Below, one piece after another: positions 1 through 5,413 of a stretch of 12,383 bases of DNA. Source of the stretch: JBBTQX01 sp038064955 (GTDB taxonomy: Bacteria > Patescibacteriota > Minisyncoccia > UBA6257 > GWB1-50-10); NCBI GenBank assembly GCA_038064955.1, contig JBBTRY010000033.1:1-12383 (forward strand), in the 5' to 3' direction. The translations under genes and the position numbers were made by a program. The notes under the pieces were generated by a model. It was not told where the DNA came from and did not search any database. It worked only from the letters and a program-made list of their open reading frames with translations. Every line of letters begins with the position of its first letter. Position 1 is the first letter of the stretch.

Positions 1-78
1 TTTGAGCGAAGTGAATATGAAATCGTGGAGGAGAAGAATTCCCAGCAGCCCGACAAAATAAAATCTATCTTCTTTTGA
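1..78 (+). CDS. Possible C-terminal end of a plus-strand gene (partial)
   Basis: The first frame is open from the window edge to a TGA at 76-78 and would encode about 25 mostly charged residues (it contains EYEIVEEKNSQQPDKI). Its stop overlaps the stop of the minus-strand metal permease by 14 nt, an arrangement seen in tail-to-tail gene pairs. The stretch is too short to recognise a family, and no start is visible. It could equally be non-coding sequence downstream of the permease. Low confidence. Confidence 0.25.
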   Translation, partial: FERSEYEIVEEKNSQQPDKIKSIFF

Positions 79-829
79 ATAAACTCAATATGAAGAAAGT
101 GGCGCTTACTAAAACCGTCGCGATGCCGGGATTCATGCCGGAGAAGTAATGTATCAGAAGTCCGCCGGAGAGGGCGACGGCCGATAAAATTACCGAAACC
201 CAGATAAAAGAATTGAAACCGTTGACCAGATTCCGGGCGGTGGCGGCCGGAATTATCGAAAGCGCGCTTATCAAAAGCACGCCCACGAAGCCGATGCCGA
301 TCGAAATAGTGAGCGCGATTAATACCAAGAGCAATAATTGCATCTTTATCGGCGAAATTTTTATCGAAACGCCCAAGTCGGGCGCGATGGAAAAAAGCGT
401 TAGCTGTTTCATGAATTTCAGAACGGTAGCGATAATGACGGCGGCGAGCGCCGTCTGAAAAATCAGCTGGTTCGAAGTTATTTTTTCCACGCTTCCGAAA
501 AAAGCTTCCAAAAGCCCCTCCTCGGGTATGAGAAGCGCGCCCACCGCGAGCGCGGTCACGAACATCACGCCGGTCACGGACTCGGTGGCGAGTTTGGTTT
601 TGGTCTCAATGAGCCATATAAGCAGGACGCCGATGAAGAGCGCCGCGAGACCGCCCCAGAGGGGAGCGAATTTGAATATGATGCCCAAAGCGATGCCGGG
701 AAGCGCCACGTGCGAAAGGGCGTCGGACATCAGGGACATCCGCCGGAGAATAAGAAATGAACCGGTGAGCCCGCTCGCCGCCGCGACGAAGACCCCGGAG
801 ATTAACGTAAGGATAAAAAACTCATTCAT
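65..829 (-). CDS. Metal ABC transporter permease (ZnuB/TroC-like, ABC-3 family)
   Basis: A 254-residue integral membrane protein and the membrane-spanning subunit of an importer for zinc, manganese or iron. The N-terminal part carries the family stretch RRMSLMSDALSHVALPGIALG, followed by several hydrophobic segments typical of the 7-9 helix ABC-3 fold (family knowledge). The frame is open further upstream to an ATG at 907, which would add 26 residues inside the ATPase gene. I prefer the ATG at 829 because translation then starts with MNEFF, just before the first membrane helix, and the overlap with the upstream ATPase stop is only 8 nt (ATGAATGA), a classic coupling junction. The ATPase lies immediately upstream in the same operon. 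The sequence does not fix which metal is carried; the histidine cluster in the partner ATPase favours zinc. Confidence 0.9.
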   Translation of the reverse strand: MNEFFILTLISGVFVAAASGLTGSFLILRRMSLMSDALSHVALPGIALGIIFKFAPLWGGLAALFIGVLLIWLIETKTKLATESVTGVMFVTALAVGALLIPEEGLLEAFFGSVEKITSNQLIFQTALAAVIIATVLKFMKQLTLFSIAPDLGVSIKISPIKMQLLLLVLIALTISIGIGFVGVLLISALSIIPAATARNLVNGFNSFIWVSVILSAVALSGGLLIHYFSGMNPGIATVLVSATFFILSLFKRR

Positions 830-1541
830 GGGATTTTTTATTATTTTCTTCAAAATGATGATGGTGGAAAAAAGCGTGGTCGCCGTAGAGTTTGGAAAGG
901 GTTTCATTGTTCAAAACTTTCATCGGTTCGCCGTAGCAGGTCATCGCGTGGTTCAGGCAAAGCACCTGGCTGGCGTAGCGGTAAACGATATTCAGATCGT
1001 GCGAAATGAGAATGACGGATATTTCCAAAGTATCCTGGAGATGGTGGAGAAGATCATAGATTGATTTCTGAGCGACCACATCTACATTTTCGGTCGGCTC
1101 GTCGAAAAGAAGCACCTGCGGCTGGTCGATAATCGCCCAGGCGAGCAATATTTTTTGGAGTTGGCCGCTCGAAAACGTCGCCAGATTTTTTCCGAGCCAG
1201 TGCCGGTCTATCTCGACGAGTTCTAATACTTTATGGATGGAATATTTCGGATTCGGCTTCAGTTTCAGGAATTCCCCGACTGTCATCGGTAAATAGTGGT
1301 CTATATGGAAGCGCTGGGGGAGATAGCCGCAGGTCGTGCCGGGCGCCCACTCAAATTTTCCGGCGGAGGGCGGAAAGAAGCCGAGCAGGGTCTTCAAGAG
1401 CACGGATTTGCCGGCGCCGTTCGGCCCCACGATCGCGAGCACCTCCTCTTTTTTCAGCTCAAAAGAAACATCTTTAATGACAGTTATTCCCTCGAGCTCC
1501 ACCGAGAGATTTTCTACTTTGAGCAAAGTTTGTCCAGACAT
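822..1541 (-). CDS. Metal ABC transporter ATP-binding protein (ZnuC-like)
   Basis: A 239-residue cytoplasmic ATPase that powers the adjacent metal permease. Visible motifs in order are Walker A GPNGAGKS (39-46), a Q-loop glutamine in YLPQRF (about 76), signature FSSGQ (123-127), Walker B VLLFDEP (143-149) and the H-loop histidine in ISHDL (181). The first signature residue is F instead of the usual L, a mild change. The C-terminus has a histidine cluster (DHAFFHHHHF, about 221-230), as seen in some zinc transport ATPases, so zinc is the leading substrate guess. It is the first gene of a two-gene operon whose stop overlaps the permease start. No solute-binding protein gene lies next to it, so that component must be encoded elsewhere or beyond the left edge. 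No Shine-Dalgarno is visible, and a -10-like box sits right in front of the ATG. Confidence 0.93.
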   Translation of the reverse strand: MSGQTLLKVENLSVELEGITVIKDVSFELKKEEVLAIVGPNGAGKSVLLKTLLGFFPPSAGKFEWAPGTTCGYLPQRFHIDHYLPMTVGEFLKLKPNPKYSIHKVLELVEIDRHWLGKNLATFSSGQLQKILLAWAIIDQPQVLLFDEPTENVDVVAQKSIYDLLHHLQDTLEISVILISHDLNIVYRYASQVLCLNHAMTCYGEPMKVLNNETLSKLYGDHAFFHHHHFEENNKKSHE

Positions 1542-1543
1542 TT

Positions 1544-1571
1544 TTGACCTATAAGGTATTTTGATTATAAT
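1544..1571 (+). promoter_or_regulatory. Promoter of the intron-containing tRNA gene
   Basis: A -35 TTGACC (1544-1549) and a perfect -10 TATAAT (1566-1571) are separated by 16 nt, a strong sigma-70-type match. Transcription should begin near 1578, about 23 nt before the tRNA 5' end. The ATTATAAT core (1564-1571) is itself palindromic, and the region lies between the tRNA and the divergent metal ABC operon. Confidence 0.75.
1548..1553 (-). promoter_or_regulatory. Possible -10 box of the metal ABC operon, leaderless spacing
   Basis: Read on the minus strand, TATAGG ends 6 nt before the ATG at 1541, so transcription would start on the A of the start codon. The match to TATAAT is only 4 of 6 and no good -35 is visible. 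It is reported because the same geometry recurs before other first genes in the window. Confidence 0.25.
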
Positions 1572-1600
1572 GGAACTGCGTTTGAAAACGAAGCACCGAT

Positions 1601-1881
1601 GCCGCGGTAGCTCAATGGTAGAGCGCTGCCCTAGATCTTTGGGGCATTTCGCAGTAATGCGGATTTAAAAACTGGGTGAACTCGGGGGAAACTTCTTCAA
1701 AGAAATAATCCCGAGCCAAGCTCCGATGGGTTTAAGTGTCGGAGAAGGTGTAGAGACTAGCGAGTGAGTCCCAACAATAACCTCGCGCAAGCGCCCAGCT
1801 CCTGGAATGGCCAGGATGATGATATAGTCCAACTCGCTTCGGAAGAGGCAGGCGTTGGGTGTTCGATTCACCCCCGCGGCA
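1601..1881 (+). tRNA. trnF(gaa): tRNA-Phe(GAA), interrupted by a group I intron
   Basis: The two exons, 1601-1632 and 1842-1881, fold into a complete cloverleaf: acceptor GCCGCGG/CCGCGGC (1601-1607, 1874-1880), D arm GCTC-AATGGTA-GAGC (1610-1624), anticodon stem CTGCC/GGCAG (1626-1630, 1847-1851), and T arm GGGTG-TTCGATT-CACCC (1857-1873) with discriminator A1881. CCA is not encoded. The split is in the anticodon loop after U33; joined, the loop reads CTGAAGA, giving anticodon GAA (1842-1844). The exon junctions are set by P1 and P10 pairing in the intron rather than guessed. One oddity is G at position 37, where bacterial tRNA-Phe usually has A, so the isotype is likely but not certain. Its own promoter is upstream. 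No terminator is visible before the convergent DedA gene. Confidence 0.85.
1633..1841 (+). ncRNA. Group I self-splicing intron inside tRNA-Phe
   Basis: The 209-nt intron has no reading frame for an endonuclease. Pairings visible by eye: P1, exon GCCCT (1628-1632) with GGGGC (1640s), giving the required U-G pair at the 5' splice site; P10, TCTTT (1636-1640) with exon start GAAGA (1842-1846); P2 GCATT/AATGC (1644-1648, 1656-1660); P3 ACTCG/CGAGT (1680-1684, 1761-1765); P4 GGGG/TCCC (1685-1688, 1709-1712); P5 TTCT/AGAA (1693-1696, 1701-1704); P6 GCC/GGT with P6a CTCCGA/TCGGAG (1721-1726, 1739-1744); P7 GACTA/TAGTC (1755-1759, 1825-1829); P8-region hairpins GCGC/GCGC and CCTGG/CCAGG (1801-1815). 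It ends in the expected G (1841). Small size and a tRNA host resemble the compact bacterial IC3-type introns, but the subgroup is not proven. Confidence 0.9.
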
Positions 1882-1909
1882 CAAAACAAAATATATTTCC
1901 ATCTTATTC

Positions 1910-2572
1910 CTACCACCCCTTCTTTTTGAATTCTTCTTCGGAGATATCCTCCGTTTCTTTGATTTCTTCTTTGAAAAACCTCTTACTTAGCTGTTTTCTC
2001 AAAAAGTGTTCTCCGACGAACATCAGCACTATTATTACGAGTATTCCTATTTCTATCTGTCGGAAGATTTTTTCCGAGCGCAGGTAGGTGAAGCCGGTAG
2101 CGAGGAAGTAGGTAACGGCCGTGGCGGAAAAGAACCAGAGGAAGATACTTATGAATTGTGATTTCATAAATTTGGCGAAAGAGACTTTAGACCAGCTGAT
2201 AGCAAGCACGGCAAAAATATTTGCGGCTACAAGGAATTTGGAAATTATCATCAGTTTAACGATATTCTCGCGGACGTAATGAAAATAGAATTGTGTCCGG
2301 CGGCTGTGTTTTATTTTCCGGTAGAATTTCCAGCCGAAGCGGGTGTTGCGTATCAGCCGGCCGAAAAAGAAGATAAATATGTCGCCCACGATTAAAGAGC
2401 CGATAGCTGGGATAAGAAAATCGCCCCAGCTTAAGCTATGGTTCGCGACGAGGAAGACACCGACCAAAACTGTCACCTCACCCTGAACAAGGATGGAGAC
2501 AGCGATTATCCAGTGGCTCCAGTTGGGATATTGGAGAACTAAAGCGCCTAAATTGTCTAAAAGTCCGCCCAT
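1910..2572 (-). CDS. DedA/VTT-family inner membrane protein
   Basis: A 220-residue polytopic membrane protein that resembles the DedA (SNARE-associated, VTT) family, linked elsewhere to lipid flipping and membrane homeostasis. Support comes from an acidic residue in the N-terminal re-entrant region (VQGEVTVLVGVFLVA), the GDIFIFFFGRLIRN stretch matching the family GD...Y..GR motif, and ISKFLVAANIFAVLAIS matching the usual SRF.P..R.....AG segment. In that last segment arginine and proline are replaced (K, A, and N in place of the second R), so this is a divergent member that may differ in function. The C-terminus is a charged tail (about 190-220, EEIKETEDISEEEFKKK). The start codon is an ATG with no Shine-Dalgarno. 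The gene converges on tRNA-Phe and diverges from tRNA-His. Confidence 0.78.
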   Translation of the reverse strand: MGGLLDNLGALVLQYPNWSHWIIAVSILVQGEVTVLVGVFLVANHSLSWGDFLIPAIGSLIVGDIFIFFFGRLIRNTRFGWKFYRKIKHSRRTQFYFHYVRENIVKLMIISKFLVAANIFAVLAISWSKVSFAKFMKSQFISIFLWFFSATAVTYFLATGFTYLRSEKIFRQIEIGILVIIVLMFVGEHFLRKQLSKRFFKEEIKETEDISEEEFKKKGW

Positions 2573-2602
2573 GGTGGATTGTCTTACCTATTCTTCCAGA
2601 TT

Positions 2603-2632
2603 TTGACGAAAACCTCAATTTGGGATTAAACT
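2603..2632 (+). promoter_or_regulatory. Promoter of tRNA-His
   Basis: A -35 TTGACG (2603-2608) is followed after 18 nt by TAAACT (2627-2632), or after 17 nt by TTAAAC. The -35 is good and the -10 is fair (4 of 6). The expected start near 2639 is about 20 nt before the tRNA. Confidence 0.5.
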
Positions 2633-2657
2633 GAATGCAGAATCATTCGATTCCGAT

Positions 2658-2729
2658 GGTGCCTATGGTGTAATGGTAACACAGAAGTTTGTGGAACTTT
2701 TAATACGGGTTCAATTCCCGTTAGGCACC
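2658..2729 (+). tRNA. trnH(gtg): tRNA-His(GUG)
   Basis: A complete cloverleaf: acceptor GTGCCTA/TAGGCAC (2659-2665, 2722-2728), D arm GTGT-AATGGTA-ACAC (2668-2682), anticodon stem GAAGT/ACTTT with loop TTGTGGA, hence anticodon GTG (2690-2692), and T arm ACGGG-TTCAATT-CCCGT. The extra 5' G (G-1, 2658) opposite C73 (2729) is the hallmark of histidine tRNA and confirms the isotype. The variable loop is short (4 nt). CCA is not encoded. A promoter precedes and a terminator follows, so it is transcribed on its own. Confidence 0.96.
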
Positions 2730-2738
2730 CAAATAAAT

Positions 2739-2768
2739 AAAAAATCCCCGTTTATGGGAATTTTTATT
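2739..2768 (+). terminator. Intrinsic terminator after tRNA-His
   Basis: An A-run and CCC pair with GGG and a T-run (AAAAATCCC against GGGA-ATTTTT with one bulged A) around a loop of about 7 nt, ending in T-rich sequence. The A/T-rich arms could also act weakly in the reverse direction. It separates the tRNA from the AEC permease gene. Confidence 0.6.
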
Positions 2769-2781
2769 TCCTCGATTCCTA

Positions 2782-2787
2782 TATACT
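2782..2787 (+). promoter_or_regulatory. -10 box of the AEC permease gene
   Basis: TATACT ends 10 nt before the ATG at 2798, which predicts a leader of about 4 nt. No clear -35 is seen; that position overlaps the tRNA-His terminator. Confidence 0.4.
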
Positions 2788-2797
2788 TATTTAATAT

Positions 2798-3724
2798 ATG
2801 TTGATTTTTCTGACGCTTCTCCTTAAGCTGCTTCCGCTCTATGCCATGGTTCTCTTGGGTTATATTGCCGGAAGATGGCTCGAAGTGAAAAAAGAGTCGA
2901 TTGCGCCGATTTTGATTTATATCGTCGCGCCGGTGATTGTTTTCAGCGGCGTAATCGCGACGCCGATAAATATTTCGATAATTTCCCTGCCTATTCTGTT
3001 TTTTATCGTTGCCTGCGGAATGTGCCTGTTATTCTACGGTATCTCAGGCCTTATCTGGGAGGGAGCGGAAAAAAATATTCTGGCTTTTACCGCGGGCGCC
3101 GGCAATACGGGATATTTCGGCTTGCCCGTCGTGCTTGCCTTGTTCGGCCAGGATCAGCTGGGTACGGCGGTATTCGTGATTTTTGGGATTATCCTGTACG
3201 AGAATTCGCTGGGTTTTTTCATTACCGCTCGGGGACAGCATACGGGCAGGGAAGCATTGGCGAAAGTTTTGAGACTGCCCGCGCTCTACGCGTTTTTCTT
3301 GGGATTATTCGTCAATCTTTCGCATTTGAGTGTAAGCCCGGTTATCTTGGACGCTATGGCGAATTTCAAGGGAGCTTATACCGTGCTCGGCATGATGCTG
3401 GTTGGGTTGGCCTTATCCCAAATAACAAAACTGTCTTTCGACCGAAAATTCACAGCGATGGCTTTTACCGCCAAATTTCTCGTCTACCCACTCGTTTTTA
3501 TCGGAGTCGTTCTGCTGGATAATAATTTTTTCCACCTGTACAGCGCTTTGACGCACAAAGTCATTTTGCTTATGTCTATCGTGCCTCTCGCTTCGAATAC
3601 GGTAGCCTATGCGACCAGGCTGAATACCCACCCGGAAAAAGCCGCGGTTGCCGTGTTTCTCTCAACTCTGTTCGCTCTTGTTTATATTCCTCTGTTTATA
3701 ACATTTATCTTCCCGCTTCTTTAG
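2798..3724 (+). CDS. AEC-family permease (auxin efflux carrier-like)
   Basis: A 308-residue membrane transporter of the bile/arsenite/riboflavin transporter superfamily (AEC, Mem_trans). It begins in a hydrophobic helix with the family GYIAGRW stretch, carries the diagnostic AGAGNTGYFGLPVVLALFG loop about one third in, and ends with a second set of hydrophobic segments including SIVPLASNTVAYA, fitting the roughly ten-helix AEC fold made of two related halves. Bacterial members move small organic acids or remain unassigned; nothing here indicates the substrate. Length is normal for the family (about 300-320). The ATG has no Shine-Dalgarno and a -10 box just upstream. The 104-nt gap to the next gene carries that gene's own -10, so this is probably a single-gene transcript. 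Confidence 0.88.
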   Translation: MLIFLTLLLKLLPLYAMVLLGYIAGRWLEVKKESIAPILIYIVAPVIVFSGVIATPINISIISLPILFFIVACGMCLLFYGISGLIWEGAEKNILAFTAGAGNTGYFGLPVVLALFGQDQLGTAVFVIFGIILYENSLGFFITARGQHTGREALAKVLRLPALYAFFLGLFVNLSHLSVSPVILDAMANFKGAYTVLGMMLVGLALSQITKLSFDRKFTAMAFTAKFLVYPLVFIGVVLLDNNFFHLYSALTHKVILLMSIVPLASNTVAYATRLNTHPEKAAVAVFLSTLFALVYIPLFITFIFPLL

Positions 3725-3814
3725 ACTCCGATAAGCATAAAGACGGTATACTTTCCTTTTTTGGCGAGTAAAACTAATCCCGTAAGGTTGGCTTTAATAT
3801 TTTCCGGGTAGATA

Positions 3815-3820
3815 TATAAT
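3815..3820 (+). promoter_or_regulatory. -10 box of the adenosyltransferase operon
   Basis: A perfect TATAAT ends 8 nt before the ATG at 3829, predicting a 5' leader of only about 2 nt. The -35 is weak (TTTAAT at 3793-3798, 16 nt upstream). The rest of 3725-3814 shows nothing recognisable. Confidence 0.5.
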
Positions 3821-3828
3821 GAAATCAT

Positions 3829-4377
3829 ATGAAAACCCAGTTTTTCACCAGCCGGGGGGACAAGGGCCAGAGCGCTTTCGGGGAAAAAAAATTGCCGAAA
3901 GACGATGTGCTTTTCGACGTCCTGGGAAACCTCGATGAATTGAATTCCTGGACGGGTTTCTGCCGGACGGAGGCGCCTGCCGACATCCGGGCGATTCTCA
4001 AGGAAATCCAGGAAACTCTTTTTATGGTTCAGGCGGATGTGGCGGCGGCCGGCTTCGATTACAAAGCGAAAAGTTTCGCCGGGGATATCGGCCAAAAGAC
4101 ATCCGAGCTCGAGTCGGCTATCGGGAGGATAGATAAGAAACTGCCGGCCATCAAGAAGTTCATTCTGCCCGGCGGAAGCGAATTTTCGGCGCGATTGGAT
4201 GTGGCTCGGGTCATTGCCCGACGGGCGGAGCGTTCGGCTGTGCGATTCAACAACAAGAAAAAGAAACTGTCGGCGGAGACGCTCCAGTATCTGAATCGGC
4301 TTTCGAGCATTCTCTTTGCGCTTGCCCGATATGCCAACTACAAGAAAAAAATAAAAGAGGAAAACCCCAAATATTAA
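3829..4377 (+). CDS. ATP:cob(I)alamin adenosyltransferase, PduO type
   Basis: A 182-residue cytoplasmic enzyme that transfers the 5'-deoxyadenosyl group of ATP to cob(I)alamin to make adenosylcobalamin. It matches the PduO/MMAB family along its whole length: N-terminal nucleotide-binding TSRGDKG (7-13), VLGNLDELNSWTGF (31-44), FILPGG (111-116), the catalytic-region helix ARVIARRAER (126-135) and YLNRLSSILFALARYAN (154-170). Conserved arginine and glutamate residues of RRAER are intact, so it should be active. It heads a tight cluster, with the MgtC gene starting 3 nt after its stop. No other cobalamin gene is in the window, so the cell may salvage the cofactor, or the enzyme may supply a B12-dependent enzyme encoded elsewhere. 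A long open frame on the opposite strand is a shadow. Confidence 0.93.
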   Translation: MKTQFFTSRGDKGQSAFGEKKLPKDDVLFDVLGNLDELNSWTGFCRTEAPADIRAILKEIQETLFMVQADVAAAGFDYKAKSFAGDIGQKTSELESAIGRIDKKLPAIKKFILPGGSEFSARLDVARVIARRAERSAVRFNNKKKKLSAETLQYLNRLSSILFALARYANYKKKIKEENPKY

Positions 4378-4380
4378 AAT

Positions 4381-4860
4381 ATGCTTACTTTGGAACAAAT
4401 GCTGTTGCGTCTGGGACTGGCGGTTCTCTTGGGAATCATAATCGGTCTTGAGCGGGAAATTGCGGGTAAGGAAGCGGGCTTACGCACCGATATGATGGTT
4501 GCGGCCGGCGCGGCGATTTTTACGATTGCTGGACTCTCTTTGCCGTATCTCGTCGCTGTTTCGCCCGAAAACTTGCCCGAGGTCGTGGCCCGGAATAGCG
4601 GATTTCTTACGGTTATCGCGAATATCGTGATTGGCATCGGTTTCCTGGGGGCGGGCATTATCGTGAAGCACGGCATCCATGTGCGGGGGCTCACGACCGC
4701 CGCGACCGTTTGGTTCGTGGCCGCAATCGGCGTGCTTTGTGGTATCGGCCTGACTGCCTTCGCTGTTATTTCTGGCATCGGTCTCACAATTATTCTAGAA
4801 ATTTTCCGCCGCGCGAACATCGGCGGGGTTTACGGTAAGGATAATGGATCCAACGGTTAG
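4381..4860 (+). CDS. MgtC/SapB-family membrane protein, short form
   Basis: A 159-residue membrane protein matching the conserved MgtC N-terminal domain: GLEREIAGKEAGLRTDMMV (about 22-40), then NIVIGIGFLGAGIIV and HGIHVRGLTTAATVWFVAAIG, with about four to five hydrophobic helices. It ends right after the last helix (LEIFRRANIG) and lacks the soluble ACT-like C-terminal domain of Salmonella MgtC (family knowledge), as many non-pathogen SapB-like proteins do. Family roles include adaptation to low magnesium and modulation of membrane ATPase; which applies here is unknown. It starts 3 nt after the adenosyltransferase stop and its end overlaps the Nudix gene by 17 nt, so it is very probably co-transcribed and translationally coupled. 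Confidence 0.9.
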   Translation: MLTLEQMLLRLGLAVLLGIIIGLEREIAGKEAGLRTDMMVAAGAAIFTIAGLSLPYLVAVSPENLPEVVARNSGFLTVIANIVIGIGFLGAGIIVKHGIHVRGLTTAATVWFVAAIGVLCGIGLTAFAVISGIGLTIILEIFRRANIGGVYGKDNGSNG

Positions 4861-5413
4861 TTACTCGGCCGGCGTGGCCTATATAAAGTTCGCGAAGAAC
4901 GAACCTAAAATTCTTTTAGTTCTCCAGAAGCCGGGTGAGAAGAACAACCAGAAGACCGGCGGCATTTTCGTCGAAGAAAAGGTTTGGAAGATGCCGATGG
5001 GACATTTCGACCCGCAGAAGGACAGCAATCTTATTGCCACGGCGCACCGCGAGTTCGAAGAAGAAGCCGGCCTCACGTTCGGTAAAGAACTAATTGACCC
5101 GGAGCTTTCGGTTTCGCTCCGGATACCGTCGGAACGGCCCGGCGCGCAGTTTCACGAAGACAAATTTTTTCTTGTCGTCACGGAAGAAGAGCCGGAACTC
5201 GTACAAGGAAAAGAACTGGATGAGGCGATAGAAAAAGCGAAATTTTTCCCTCTGAACGGACTGCCGAACGGGAAAACGGAAGATTCCGAGGGCGCGGCGC
5301 TTTCCTGGGGACACCGGAAGAAATTGACTAAACTCCTCGCCGCCTGCGAAGAAAATCCGAAAGGAAAGGAAATCGTGGACAGTATTTTGAAAAGCCTGAT
5401 GGGGAAGCAATAA
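4844..5413 (+). CDS. Nudix hydrolase
   Basis: A 189-residue protein with a recognisable Nudix box at G53 to L77, ending in the canonical REFEEEAGL (69-77), which supplies the metal-binding glutamates. The box is irregular: the G-to-R distance is 16 residues instead of 14 (two-residue insertion), and the mid-box glutamate is replaced (K59/D60). Nudix enzymes cleave nucleoside diphosphates linked to another moiety; the substrate cannot be read here. A Lys/Glu-rich C-terminal stretch (about 165-189) follows. The ATG lies inside the MgtC gene, preceded by a weak AAGGA (about 4835-4839), and the stop shares one base with the desulfurase start (TAATG), so it sits mid-operon. Confidence 0.88.
   Translation: MDPTVSYSAGVAYIKFAKNEPKILLVLQKPGEKNNQKTGGIFVEEKVWKMPMGHFDPQKDSNLIATAHREFEEEAGLTFGKELIDPELSVSLRIPSERPGAQFHEDKFFLVVTEEEPELVQGKELDEAIEKAKFFPLNGLPNGKTEDSEGAALSWGHRKKLTKLLAACEENPKGKEIVDSILKSLMGKQ

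Noticed and set aside
1665..2087. Open frames crossing the tRNA-Phe intron on both strands, considered as a possible homing endonuclease
   Set aside because: They show no LAGLIDADG, GIY-YIG or HNH motif, run into the tRNA exon or the DedA gene, and the intron bases are already used by the ribozyme core.
3721..4398. A 225-codon open frame on the minus strand opposite the adenosyltransferase gene
   Set aside because: The plus strand encodes a complete, motif-rich PduO-type enzyme over the same span, while the minus translation is arginine/phenylalanine-rich without recognisable domains.
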